Of a stretch of DNA of 40,501 bases, positions 17,109 through 24,652 are shown piece by piece. Under the pieces are notes generated by a model. It saw only the letters and a list, made by a program, of their open reading frames with translations. It was not told where the DNA came from and did no database searches. The translations under genes were made by a program, and so were the position numbers. The DNA comes from an uncultured Rhodospirillales bacterium. Its GTDB lineage: Bacteria; Pseudomonadota; Alphaproteobacteria; CACIAM-22H2. The stretch spans positions 1-40,501 of the forward strand of contig CAIOSQ010000030.1 in NCBI GenBank assembly GCA_903860935.1. The letters run 5' to 3'. Numbering within the stretch: position 1 is the stretch's first letter; the number at the start of each line of letters is the position of its first letter.

Positions 17109-17869
17109 TGTCCAGGATCGCGTCGCCGCTTCTCATGGCCCTCTGCGCCGCACAATTGGCGGGTTGCGCCGGATTGGACCGTTTGGCCGAGGTCGGCAGC
17201 CCGCCGCGCATGTCGCAGATCGCGGATGTCCGCCGCCCGTCCGAGATCGCCGCCATCCGCTATCCGGTTCCCGACGCGCCGGTGCATGCCGCGACGGCAA
17301 ACTCGATCTGGCGTCAAGGCTCGAAGAGCTTCTTCAAAGACCAGCGTGCCTCGCGTGTCGGAGACATCGTCACGGTGGCCATCAACCTCTCGGACAGCGC
17401 CGATTTCAACGCCGAGAGCAAGCGGACAAGAAACGATTCCAGCAATCTCGATGTCGGGGCCCTGTTCGGCTTCCGCAACCAGTTGTTCAAGCGCCTGCCT
17501 TCGGATGGACCGACCGGATTGCTCAATTCGTCGGAGGTCTTCGGCTTGTCGGGAAGCGGCAGCTTCGCCGGCGCAGGCGGCGCGAAGCGCAGCGAGAACG
17601 TCAAGATCAACCTCGCCGCGGTGATCGTCGAGGCGCTTCCCAACGGCAATCTCGTGATCGCAGGAAAGCAGGAGCTTCGGGTCAACCAGGAACTGCGCGA
17701 CATCCAGTTGACGGGGATCATCCGATCGCAGGACATCGAGCCCAACAATACCGTGAGTTCGGACAAGATCGCCGAGGGTCGCATTTCCTATGGCGGGCGC
17801 GGGCTGATCACCGACTATCAGGCGCCGAGCTATGGCCAGCAGATGATCGAGATCCTGCGGCCGTTCTGA
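17105..17869 (+). CDS. flgH: Flagellar L-ring lipoprotein FlgH
   Basis: FlgH forms the L ring in the outer membrane. The 254-residue product has a lipoprotein signal with lipobox LAGC (Cys about residue 20), then SIWRQGSKSFFKDQRASRVG, DIVTVAINLSDSA, and the C-terminal LVIAGKQELRVNQELRDIQL with GIIRSQDIEPNNTVSSDKIA, all typical of FlgH. The start is ATGATG at 17105/17108; the first overlaps the flgA stop. It is the last gene of this operon and is convergent with the small gene at 17890. Confidence 0.97.
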   Translation: MMSRIASPLLMALCAAQLAGCAGLDRLAEVGSPPRMSQIADVRRPSEIAAIRYPVPDAPVHAATANSIWRQGSKSFFKDQRASRVGDIVTVAINLSDSADFNAESKRTRNDSSNLDVGALFGFRNQLFKRLPSDGPTGLLNSSEVFGLSGSGSFAGAGGAKRSENVKINLAAVIVEALPNGNLVIAGKQELRVNQELRDIQLTGIIRSQDIEPNNTVSSDKIAEGRISYGGRGLITDYQAPSYGQQMIEILRPF

Positions 17870-17889
17870 TCGACACGGCGCATGCCGCC

Positions 17890-18138
17890 TCAAGCGGACA
17901 GCGACAGCTTGCCCCCGCGCGGCTGCCGAACCCGACCACCGGCATCATAGCCTTGCGGCGGTGGGGTCGGCGGTGGCGCGGCATTCGCGTTCTCGGCGGC
18001 GTCCGCGCGCCGGCGTTCCTGTCGTTGCGCGAGGCGCTGTGCCTCGGCCGCGCGGCGGGCTTCGGCTTCTTCCGGCCCTGGACGGGTCGGACCAAGCATG
18101 CGATCGCGCAGCGGATGGGAGGCGACGGCCTGGCTCAT
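17890..18138 (-). CDS. Small hypothetical protein coupled to a J-domain gene
   Basis: The 82-residue product is unassigned. Its first half is a charged helix (PEEAEARRAAEAQRLAQRQE) and the second half is Pro/Gly-rich, ending GGRVRQPRGGKLSLSA. The start ATG overlaps the stop codon of the J-domain gene (ATGA), supporting that it is a real, co-translated gene. No membrane segment. It may be a partner of the upstream J-domain protein, but this is inference from position only. Confidence 0.55.
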   Translation of the reverse strand: MSQAVASHPLRDRMLGPTRPGPEEAEARRAAEAQRLAQRQERRRADAAENANAAPPPTPPPQGYDAGGRVRQPRGGKLSLSA

Positions 18139-18758
18139 GGACGATGGCGCTTCCTGCGCTCCTGGAGAACGTCGAAGATTCGCATGAAATAGCGGAATTC
18201 GGTCGACGACGCATCGGGGTCGTCGCGCGCCGCGGCCGAATCGGGGTGAAAGCGTCGCGCGAAGGCGCGACGAGCCGCTTCGAGGACGAAATCCGGTGCG
18301 TCGGGCGACAGGCCCACGCGCGCGTAGAGGGCGGCGGTCGAGTCCTGCCCATCCGCGTCGGCAGCCGTCTTCGCCGGGGCTGGGCCCGGCGCGGGTCCCG
18401 ACGCGATCTGCGACTTGAGCTGCAGGTAGGATCGTTCGAAATGGCGCGACCTTTGGCCGACAACCTGGAGCGTCTCCTCCAGTCGTGACATCTGCTGACG
18501 CAGAGCGTCCACGGTCTCCTCCAGGCTTCGTGCACGTTGCTCGCTTGCCGCGCGGCGCGGATCGACCGGATCGGGCATCGCAGGCGGCTCGTTGGTCTGC
18601 CTGCGTAGCGCTTCCTCGAGCGTGACCACGTGGTCCGCATCGCGTCTGCGCCAACGATAGGGCGTGCGGCGCTCCGCGGTACGAGGCTCCGGTCCGGGCG
18701 GGCGTCCGCGTCCGCCGAGCCTTTCGCGCAGACGCGCCAGCAAATCGAATCCAATCAC
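18135..18758 (-). CDS. Coiled-coil protein with C-terminal J-like domain
   Basis: The 207-residue product starts (GTG) GFDLLARLRERLGGRGRP, has a coiled coil around residues 70-115 (EQRARSLEETVDALRQQMSR), a Pro/Ala linker and a C-terminal domain with LYARVGLSPDAPDFVLEAAR followed by AFARRFHPD. The HPD tripeptide and its helix context match a DnaJ J-domain, which stimulates DnaK ATPase. There is no zinc finger or substrate domain of DnaJ. It lies between flgH and flgB, so it may help assemble a flagellar part; that is inference. GTG at 18758 is the first plausible start; the ribosome site is weak. Confidence 0.65.
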   Translation of the reverse strand: MIGFDLLARLRERLGGRGRPPGPEPRTAERRTPYRWRRRDADHVVTLEEALRRQTNEPPAMPDPVDPRRAASEQRARSLEETVDALRQQMSRLEETLQVVGQRSRHFERSYLQLKSQIASGPAPGPAPAKTAADADGQDSTAALYARVGLSPDAPDFVLEAARRAFARRFHPDSAAARDDPDASSTEFRYFMRIFDVLQERRKRHRP

Positions 18759-18881
18759 AGCGCGACAGCGTATCGGCCCGATCCAGCGCCCTGAAGCCGA
18801 AGACAGGTCCGAATCGGACACGGTGCGACTCGGCTGACGCGCTGGTGCCCGTATCGTCGGTATCGAAGCGAGGGTGACTTC

Positions 18882-19274
18882 ATGTCGAACACGGCGAAGC
18901 TTCTGGAAGGGGCGATGCGCTGGTGGTCCGCGAGGGGCGGGATCATCGCGTCCAATGTCGCACGCGCGGACATCCCTGGTGAGAGGTCGCGCGATTTCGC
19001 TCAGACGCTGGCCGAGCATGTACGAAACCCCGCGCCCGCGAAGCTTGGCCTTGCCGCTACCGATGCGGGTCACCGTATCGGGCGACTTGCGGAGGCCGAC
19101 CGGCTGGCGAAGGTGGCCGAGGAGCGCAACGGCTCCGTGATCAGCGGCAACGAGATTTCGGTGGAGGACGAGATGATGAAACTGGCGGAAGTCGCTTCGC
19201 AGCATCAGCTCGCCGCCGCGACGTACCGCAAGAACGTCTCGCTGCTGCGGCTCGCGCTGCGCGGAGGACGTTGA
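18882..19274 (+). CDS. flgB: Flagellar basal-body rod protein FlgB
   Basis: FlgB is the most proximal rod protein. The 130-residue product has MRWWSARGGIIASNVARADI with the PGE(R)SRDF continuation, in place of the usual AxNiANadTPgyka, and the C-terminal helix SVEDEMMKLAEVASQHQLAA followed by TYRKNVSLLRLAL, typical of FlgB. The start codon of flgC overlaps the stop (TGATG). It heads flgB-flgC-fliE-fliQ-fliM. The 123 bases upstream hold no recognisable sigma-54 site; a 13-base palindrome with 6-bp arms lies at 18807-18819. Confidence 0.93.
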   Translation: MSNTAKLLEGAMRWWSARGGIIASNVARADIPGERSRDFAQTLAEHVRNPAPAKLGLAATDAGHRIGRLAEADRLAKVAEERNGSVISGNEISVEDEMMKLAEVASQHQLAAATYRKNVSLLRLALRGGR

Positions 19275-19681
19275 TGCGGATCCGGGACATCTTCAATCTC
19301 TCGGGTTCCGCGATGCGCGCCCAGTCGACGCGCATGCGCGTGATCGCGGAAAACGTCGCAAACGCAGAGACCGTCGACGACGGCAAGGGCATCCCTTATC
19401 AGCGCAAGCTCACGATCCTCCAGACGAAGACGGCGGGTCGCAGCGCATCGCCCGTCGTCGGGGTCAACCAGATCACGATCGACCGGACAGCGGGTCAAAA
19501 GCGCCACGAACCCGGCCATCCGCGCGCCGACGAGCTCGGCTACGTCACCTATTCCAACGTCAATCCGATCATCGAGATGAACGATCTGCGCGACGCGGAC
19601 CGCAGCTACCGCGCGAACATGCAGGTCGTGGATACCGCCAAGCGACTCTTCCGCAACGCGATCGAACTGATGAAAGGCTGA
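19274..19681 (+). CDS. flgC: Flagellar basal-body rod protein FlgC
   Basis: FlgC is a proximal-rod protein. The 135-residue product has FNLSGSAMRAQSTRMRVIAE with NVANAETVD, a central segment with HPRADELGYVTYSNVNPIIE and the C-terminal MNDLRDADRSYRANMQVVDT, ending FRNAIELMKG. ATG at 19274 overlaps the flgB stop; a TTG three bases earlier is less likely. fliE starts 5 bases after the stop. Confidence 0.97.
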   Translation: MRIRDIFNLSGSAMRAQSTRMRVIAENVANAETVDDGKGIPYQRKLTILQTKTAGRSASPVVGVNQITIDRTAGQKRHEPGHPRADELGYVTYSNVNPIIEMNDLRDADRSYRANMQVVDTAKRLFRNAIELMKG

Positions 19682-19686
19682 GGACG

Positions 19687-19965
19687 ATGAAGATCGACTC
19701 CCTCCATGCCGGGACGGCCCAGGGCCTCCAGGCGAAGCCCGCCGCGGGCAAGGCCTTCGACGATGTCCTCAAGGCAACCTACCGCGAGGCCGCACGCGCC
19801 GTCTCGGGCGTCGAGGAGGCCAATCGGCAGGTTGCACTCGGGGTCGCGGACGTCGACGCCGTTGCCACGACAGTGGCCGATGCGGAAATCATGCTGGAAA
19901 CGCTCGTGACCATCCGGGACAAGCTGGTTACCGCCTACAACGACCTCGTGCGCACGCCGGTTTGA
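19687..19965 (+). CDS. fliE: Hook-basal body complex protein FliE
   Basis: FliE joins the MS ring to the rod. The 92-residue product has the family end: FDDVLKATYREAARAVSGVE, NRQVALGVADVDAVATTVAD and AEIMLETLVTIRDKLVTAYN, then DLVRTPV. Typical FliE length is about 100 residues. It lies between flgC and fliQ, a conserved order. Confidence 0.94.
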   Translation: MKIDSLHAGTAQGLQAKPAAGKAFDDVLKATYREAARAVSGVEEANRQVALGVADVDAVATTVADAEIMLETLVTIRDKLVTAYNDLVRTPV

Positions 19966-19976
19966 GCCGCCGCGCC

Positions 19977-20265
19977 ATGGATGCGATCGCGTTCCTGACC
20001 TTGTGCGGAGAAGCCATGCGCGTGACGGCGCTCGTGGCCGGTCCGCCGATCGCGGCGGCGTTCTTCGTCGGCGGCGCGATCGCGATGCTTCAGGCGGTGA
20101 CGCAGATACAGGAAATGACGATCACCTTCGTCCCAAAGGTCGTGGCGATCGCCGCGATCATGTTCCTGGCGGGAACCGCGTCGCTCGACGCGCTGCAAGG
20201 TTTTGGGTGCCAGGACCACCGATCTCATCAAGGAGTACAGGCATGTCGCCGGCAGACCTGGTTGA
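19977..20265 (+). CDS. fliQ: Flagellar export-gate protein FliQ, apparent frameshift
   Basis: FliQ is a two-helix membrane component of the export gate. Residues 1-76 are clearly FliQ: FLTLCGEAMRVTALVAGPPI, FVGGAIAMLQAVTQIQEMTI and TFVPKVVAIAAIMFLAG. After LDALQGF (near 20204) the frame runs on as unrelated sequence to 20456, overlapping fliM by over 200 bases. Shifting by +1 at the TTTTGGG run (20201-20207) restores ARTTDLIKEYRHVAGRPG and a stop at 20265, giving a protein of about 95 residues, close to the family size. One extra base is therefore likely. This may be an assembly error, a real mutation or a programmed shift. Confidence 0.85.
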
Positions 20266-21226
20266 GGGCGCCTCCGACTCTCAGCCATCGCGGGCCGAAC
20301 TGTCGTCCGAGGAGATCTCGGCCCTGCTCGCCGGCCGCCCAGCCGAACCGCTGGGTGGGATCAAGGCGTACATCGACCGTGTCGCCCAGGATGCGCAGGC
20401 CAGCAACCGGATGCCGATGCTGGAAATCATCCTCGACCGCTTCGTGCGTTCCGTGAACACCACGATGCGGAACTTCACGTCCGAGAATGTCGACATCTCG
20501 ATGGATAACGTCACCACTCAACGTTACGACGAGTTCCTCAACGCGCTGTCGGTGCCGACGATGATCGCGATGCTCCGGTCGCAGAAATGGAGCAACTACG
20601 CATTGGTCGTGGTCGAGGCGCCGTTGACGTACGCGGTCGTCGACGTCCTGCTCGGCGGTCGTCATGGCGGCGACCTGCGCGGCCTGGAAGGACGCAGCTT
20701 CACGACGATCGAGCGACGGATGATCGAACGGGTGATCCGTACGCTCGTCGGTGACCTGACGGCGTCCTTTTCGGCGATAGGCGATCCCGGCTTCGCATTC
20801 GACCGGCTCGAGACCAATCCGAAATTCGTCATGCTGGCGCGGCCGGAGACGCCGACGACTGTCGCGACATTCCGCTTCTACATGGAAGACCGCGGCGGCA
20901 AGTTCATGGTCGCGCTGCCTGCCAACCTGCTCTACCCGGTCAAGGACCAACTCGCCCAGCCGTTTCTTGGCGAGTCCTCCGACAACGACGCGACCTGGAA
21001 AGAAACGCTCGGTGGTCAGGTCGGTGCCGCGCCGGTCCGTGTCGATGCAGTGATCGACAAGCTGACGCTGTCGCTCGACGAGGTCTTGTCCTGGCGGCCG
21101 GGATCGCGACTGGTCCTCAATGCCACCCCCGCGTCGCAGGTTGAACTGCGGGCCGACAGCCTGACCATCGCGCGTGGCGAGATGGGGCGGGTGGGGTCGC
21201 GGATCGCGGTCCGGATCCAATCGTGA
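20243..21226 (+). CDS. fliM: Flagellar motor switch protein FliM
   Basis: FliM forms part of the C ring and receives CheY-P. The 327-residue product has an acidic N-terminus with RAELSSEEISALLAGRPA, then the CheC-like middle domain (RFVRSVNTTMRNFTSENVDI, RSQKWSNYALVVVEAPLTYA, VVDVLLGGRHGGD) and the C-terminal SpoA domain (LGGQVGAAPVRVDAVIDKLT, LSLDEVLSWRPGSRLVLN). The N-terminal CheY-binding LSQxEIDALL is altered to LSSEEISALL. ATG at 20243 lies inside the corrected fliQ tail. Confidence 0.95.
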   Translation: MSPADLVEGASDSQPSRAELSSEEISALLAGRPAEPLGGIKAYIDRVAQDAQASNRMPMLEIILDRFVRSVNTTMRNFTSENVDISMDNVTTQRYDEFLNALSVPTMIAMLRSQKWSNYALVVVEAPLTYAVVDVLLGGRHGGDLRGLEGRSFTTIERRMIERVIRTLVGDLTASFSAIGDPGFAFDRLETNPKFVMLARPETPTTVATFRFYMEDRGGKFMVALPANLLYPVKDQLAQPFLGESSDNDATWKETLGGQVGAAPVRVDAVIDKLTLSLDEVLSWRPGSRLVLNATPASQVELRADSLTIARGEMGRVGSRIAVRIQS

Positions 21227-21612
21227 CCGACGGCATCGATCTTCACGTCGCATGGCAGGCGGCGCAGACGCTCCTCGTGCTCGCGATGCTGGGCGTCATG
21301 TGGCGGCTTCACAGGCGGCTTGATTCCCTTCGCGCGGCGCGGGACGAGGCCAGCGAGTGGCTGGAACAGTTCTCCAAGCTGATCGCGCGGACAGAAGCCG
21401 CCCTGCGGCAGGCCAGGCAGCCGGCCCCTGCGCCGGTGACGAATATCAACGAGGCGAAACGCGATGCGAGCGAAAGAACCCCGGACGGTGCGGCAAGGCA
21501 GCCCGACCCTCTCCGCCCGCCCCCTTCAGACCCCGCGCGCCGCGGAGCGCCTGACGCCGCAACCGGAGCCAAAATCGCCAAGCTCGAGGACATCCTTGGA
21601 CGTCTCCGCTAA
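21223..21612 (+). CDS. FliM-adjacent membrane protein, DUF6468-like
   Basis: The 129-residue product has an N-terminal membrane helix (about residues 9-27), a charged coiled coil (RLHRRLDSLRAARDEASEWL, then EQFSKLIARTEAALRQARQ) and a disordered Pro/Ala/Arg tail ending KIAKLEDILGRLR. This layout and position after fliM match the DUF6468 proteins of alphaproteobacterial flagellar operons, which have no assigned function. It starts with GTG overlapping the fliM stop. Confidence 0.65.
   Translation: MTDGIDLHVAWQAAQTLLVLAMLGVMWRLHRRLDSLRAARDEASEWLEQFSKLIARTEAALRQARQPAPAPVTNINEAKRDASERTPDGAARQPDPLRPPPSDPARRGAPDAATGAKIAKLEDILGRLR
21586..21590 (+). promoter_or_regulatory. Ribosome binding site supporting a TTG start for the MotE-like gene
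   Basis: GAGGA sits 5 bases before an in-frame TTG at 21596. This favours the TTG start over the earlier ATG at 21464, which would make the gene overlap its neighbour by 149 bases. Confidence 0.5.
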
Positions 21613-22345
21613 GCGCGGCGGCGCGGGACGCGCCCTGCTTACCGCGTTCACGGCCCTGTCGATCGCAGGTGTCCTGAGCCTATGGGTCGGGGCGCCACGC
21701 GCCGGCACGCCTGAGACCGGAGCGGCGGCTCGTGTCGCCGCGCCATCGCAGACCGCGGCGTCCGTGCCCACGGCTTCGTGGCCGCGGCCAGTGACGGATC
21801 CGTTGGACCTGACGCCTGAGCGCATGCGTCTGCTGGAACAGGCCGGCGACCTGCTGCGCGCGGTCCAGGAGCGCGAGGAGAAGATCGCGCTGCGCGAACG
21901 TCTTCTCGACGCCGGTCGAGCCGAACTCGAACGCAAGCTGGCGCTCTTCGAACGCGACTCCGCGGGTAGCCGCGACCGGATCCGCCAGGCCCTGGAGCGC
22001 GACCTTGCCGAGCGCGAAGTGCGCCTGGCCGAGAAGGAGAAGGAACTGGCGGGGCGAGAGGCCGCGGTCGCGAGCGTCCAGGACGACATGAAGCGCCAGG
22101 TGGGACAGCAATTTGACCAGATCGTCGGCTCGTATCTCGGGCTGAAGCCCAAGCGCGCGGCGCGCATCCTCGAGGAGCGCGGCGCGGCCGAGGCTGCGGT
22201 CATTCTCTTCCTCATGCCCGACGACGCGCGCAACCGGATCCTCGGCGAGATGGACCCCGCCGTCGTCGCGTCGATCCTCAAGACCCCCTTTGCTGATCGG
22301 ATATTGCCGGCGCGGAGCGCGGCGAACGCCCGTACCCAGCCGTGA
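21596..22345 (+). CDS. motE: MotE-like protein with MgtE N-terminal-type domain
   Basis: MotE in Sinorhizobium is a periplasmic chaperone specific for MotC. The 249-residue product has an N-terminal membrane anchor or signal (ALLTAFTALSIAGVLSLWVG), a low-complexity linker, a long coiled coil (about residues 70-180, REEKIALRERLLDAGRAELE onward) and a C-terminal MgtE_N-like helical domain (SYLGLKPKRAARILEERGAA, EAAVILFLMPDDARNRILGE and MDPAVVASILK). These features and the position in the fliM-motB region fit the MotE/MgtE_N flagellar family. The start is TTG with a GAGGA ribosome site; ATG at 21464 is an alternative. Confidence 0.75.
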   Translation: MDVSAKRGGAGRALLTAFTALSIAGVLSLWVGAPRAGTPETGAAARVAAPSQTAASVPTASWPRPVTDPLDLTPERMRLLEQAGDLLRAVQEREEKIALRERLLDAGRAELERKLALFERDSAGSRDRIRQALERDLAEREVRLAEKEKELAGREAAVASVQDDMKRQVGQQFDQIVGSYLGLKPKRAARILEERGAAEAAVILFLMPDDARNRILGEMDPAVVASILKTPFADRILPARSAANARTQP

Positions 22346-22707
22346 GGATGACGTTGGGTGCCCTACTCGCGGTCGCGGCAACCGGCGCAGTGGCCGCCCA
22401 GGACGTCCGCGTCGACTATCCCAAGATGATCATTCGGGTGCCGGCTGCAGGGGGATTGCCGCCGGCGCTCTCGATCGCGCCGACCGCCTATCTGCCGGCC
22501 GACGCGCTGGACACCGCCCAGCGTCGGGAAGGCCAGATCCGCGGTCGGATCTTCGACGCCGTGGCGAAGGCCTATCAGGCCCTTCCAGCGGGTGGCGCGG
22601 CAGGGCTCGACATCAAGCTGCTCGAGGAGCGTATCGCGGCGGAGGTCGCCGACATCGCCGGCGGTGGCCCCGTGAGGATCGTCTTCCGCGAATTCTCCCT
22701 GCGCTAG
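22342..22707 (+). CDS. Secreted FliL-like hypothetical protein
   Basis: The roughly 121-residue product has a signal peptide (MTLGALLAVAATGAVAA-QD) and a mature domain with IRGRIFDAVAKAYQALPAGG, LDIKLLEERIAAEVADIA and the terminal GPVRIVFREFSLR. The helix-helix-strand ending resembles the FliL C-terminus (V.f.eFviq). It is not clearly FliL, which lies at 30420. GTG at 22342 overlaps the stop of the MotE-like gene; an ATG at 22348 is an alternative start. Confidence 0.65.
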   Translation: MRMTLGALLAVAATGAVAAQDVRVDYPKMIIRVPAAGGLPPALSIAPTAYLPADALDTAQRREGQIRGRIFDAVAKAYQALPAGGAAGLDIKLLEERIAAEVADIAGGGPVRIVFREFSLR

Positions 22708-22726
22708 CCCGCGAGCGACCCGCGTA

Positions 22727-22993
22727 ATGGATCTCCTGTTTTTTCTGGTCGCTGTCGTGCTGGGTTCGGTCATCGCCGTCGTCCTCGCGATCAACATGCG
22801 CATGTCGAGCGAAGTGGCGCGGTTGCGGGCCGAGGTCGCCGAGCTTGATCGCGCCCGGGCCGAGATTTCGGGGATGCTCTCGGAGGCACGCGACGCGATC
22901 GGCGTTGCGGATCGCGACATGAAGAACCTCCGGACGGAATTCCGTTCCGAACTGGACCAGCGGATCAAGGGCGCTGCCGGCCCGCCGGGCTGA
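22727..22993 (+). CDS. Small membrane-anchored coiled-coil protein
   Basis: The 88-residue product has an N-terminal membrane helix (LLFFLVAVVLGSVIAVVLAI) and a cytoplasmic or periplasmic coiled coil (SEVARLRAEVAELDRARAEI, then RDMKNLRTEFRSELDQRIKG). It has no recognised family. The layout (one helix plus coiled coil) is repeated in the gene at 24353, on the other side of motB. It starts 19 bases after the FliL-like gene. Confidence 0.55.
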   Translation: MDLLFFLVAVVLGSVIAVVLAINMRMSSEVARLRAEVAELDRARAEISGMLSEARDAIGVADRDMKNLRTEFRSELDQRIKGAAGPPG

Positions 22994-23063
22994 GCGCCGG
23001 GGATCGGGCCGTTACGGATCCATCTTCGGTCGCGGGGGCAGCGACAGACCCTAGCTTGTCGTC

Positions 23064-23285
23064 ATGAGCACCTTGGCTCCCGCACGGTCCGGCGCACCGC
23101 CCCGGGCCGATCTCGAAAGCGCAGCGCGCGGTCGCCAGGACCGGTCCGCGGGGCTCGCCCAACGGCGTGGCGCTTCAGCGGCGGCAGTCGCGCAGACATC
23201 CCCCCAGGTGCTCGCGTCGCGCCTCGAACAGACGCAGCGACAGCCGACCATGCCTCGGGGATCGTATATCGATATTCTTGCCTAA
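23064..23285 (+). CDS. Small disordered protein with a conserved-looking C-terminal tail
   Basis: The 73-residue product is rich in Ala, Arg, Gln and Ser and likely unfolded. It ends PTMPRGSYIDILA, a pattern I have seen in short alphaproteobacterial proteins in flagellar clusters (RGS-hydrophobic-D-hydrophobic); I cannot verify it here. The ATG lies 12 bases before the end of a plausible intergenic spacer and the stop is 12 bases before motB. Coding status is moderate. Confidence 0.4.
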   Translation: MSTLAPARSGAPPRADLESAARGRQDRSAGLAQRRGASAAAVAQTSPQVLASRLEQTQRQPTMPRGSYIDILA

Positions 23286-23297
23286 GATGTCTGCGCC

Positions 23298-24356
23298 ATG
23301 AGCGAGGACAAAGCGAAGGGCGGCGACGCGATCTTCAAGAAGGTCAAGAAGGTCGACGGGCATGGTCACCATGGCGGTGTCTGGAAACTCGCCTACGCCG
23401 ATTTCGTCACGGCCATGATGGCGTTCTTCCTTCTGATGTGGCTGCTCAACGTCACCTCCGAAGAAATGAAGTCCGGGCTCGCCCAGTATTTCTCGCCAGA
23501 CGCGGTCTCCGCCTCGTCCAGCGGCGGCGGCGACGTGTTCTTCGGTCTGACCGTCACGGTCGAATCCCCGATGCAGGCGCAAAGCGGCGGTGTCGCGACG
23601 ATCATCCCGATTCCCGAAGCGATCCGGCAGGGCGATGGCGGATCGAGCGGAACGGGCCGTGGCGAGGCGGCGCAGACGACTGCGGAGGCGACCCGCCAGG
23701 GCGGGCAATCCGATGATACGAGGACGGGCGCAGATGCGGCGCCCCAACGTCCCGACACCGCCGCTCCGGCCCCCGAAGCCCAGCCGCCGCGAGACGCCGC
23801 CGCTGCGGCGGCCGTCCCTGCGCCCGAGCCTCAGGGGCCTTCGGCAGCGGGTCAGGCGGCGGGCAGCGCACGCGAGCAATTCGAAGCTCGCGACGTGGCG
23901 GCCCTCCAGCAGCGTCTGCTGCAAGGTATGCGCGAGGCCGGTATCCGCGACATCACGCCTGCCAACCTCAGCGTCGCCGCGCGCCCCGAGGGCGTGCTCA
24001 TCGAGATCATGGACGCGCCGGGTATCGCGATGTTCGAAATCGGCAGCGCGCGCCCGCAGGAAGAGGCGCGCAGGTTCATTGCCGCGGTCGCGCGCGTCTT
24101 GCGCGAGCGCCGGGAACAGATCGCGATCTTCGGGCATACCGACGCCCGCCCTTTCCCGACCGCTGCCTATACCAATTGGGAACTCGCTGCGGATCGCGCG
24201 AACGCGGCGCGCAGGGTGCTCCTCGACGCAGGCCTTCGAGCCGACCGGATCGTCGAGGTCAACGCCCGCGCCGACGCCGCTCCCCGCAACCCGGCGGACC
24301 GTTTCGCTCCCGAGAACCGACGTATCGAGATCCTTCTGGTCAGGCCGTCGCAATGA
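23298..24356 (+). CDS. motB: Flagellar motor stator protein MotB
   Basis: MotB anchors the stator to peptidoglycan and carries the proton-binding aspartate. The 352-residue product has the single membrane helix WKLAYADFVTAMMAFFLLMW with Asp35, the plug region KSGLAQYFSPDAV, a long Ala/Pro/Gln-rich linker (about residues 110-195) and a C-terminal OmpA-like domain with IAIFGHTDARPF and the arginine/leucine helix RANAARRVLLDAGLRADRI. The linker is longer than in enteric MotB. The stop overlaps the next start (ATGA). motA lies 5.2 kb downstream, not adjacent. Confidence 0.97.
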   Translation: MSEDKAKGGDAIFKKVKKVDGHGHHGGVWKLAYADFVTAMMAFFLLMWLLNVTSEEMKSGLAQYFSPDAVSASSSGGGDVFFGLTVTVESPMQAQSGGVATIIPIPEAIRQGDGGSSGTGRGEAAQTTAEATRQGGQSDDTRTGADAAPQRPDTAAPAPEAQPPRDAAAAAAVPAPEPQGPSAAGQAAGSAREQFEARDVAALQQRLLQGMREAGIRDITPANLSVAARPEGVLIEIMDAPGIAMFEIGSARPQEEARRFIAAVARVLRERREQIAIFGHTDARPFPTAAYTNWELAADRANAARRVLLDAGLRADRIVEVNARADAAPRNPADRFAPENRRIEILLVRPSQ

Positions 24357-24652
24357 ACGTCCTGCTGTCCCCGGGGGCCGGGTTCCTCGTTCTTGCGCTC
24401 GGCGGCGCTGGCGCCCTGATCGTGCTGCTGCTTCATGCACGGCTGCAGGCGGATCTTGAAGGATTGCTCATGCGGCAGCGCCAGGCGAGCGCCGATCTTC
24501 GCCGGATCCGTGTCGACGCGGCGGCCGTTCGCAGCGAGGCGGAGAAGGTGGCGTCGAAACTCACGGTTACGCGCGACTATCTCGGCGCCGAACTCACCAA
24601 GGCGCTCGAGCCGCCGAAGCCGGCCCGCAGACCAGCGCGGCGCGGCGGATGA
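24353..24652 (+). CDS. Small membrane coiled-coil protein after motB
   Basis: The 99-residue product has a membrane helix (about residues 10-28, FLVLALGGAGALIVLLLHAR) followed by a coiled coil (ADLEGLLMRQRQASADLRRI, then VRSEAEKVASKLTVTRDYLG) and a basic, Pro-rich tail. It overlaps motB at the start and the MotC-like gene at the end, so all three are probably co-translated. Unknown function; possible stator accessory. Confidence 0.6.
   Translation: MNVLLSPGAGFLVLALGGAGALIVLLLHARLQADLEGLLMRQRQASADLRRIRVDAAAVRSEAEKVASKLTVTRDYLGAELTKALEPPKPARRPARRGG

Noticed and set aside
20268-20456. In-frame extension of fliQ to 20456
   Set aside because: Arg/Ser/Pro-rich sequence typical of a wrong frame over fliM; FliQ proteins are about 90 residues.
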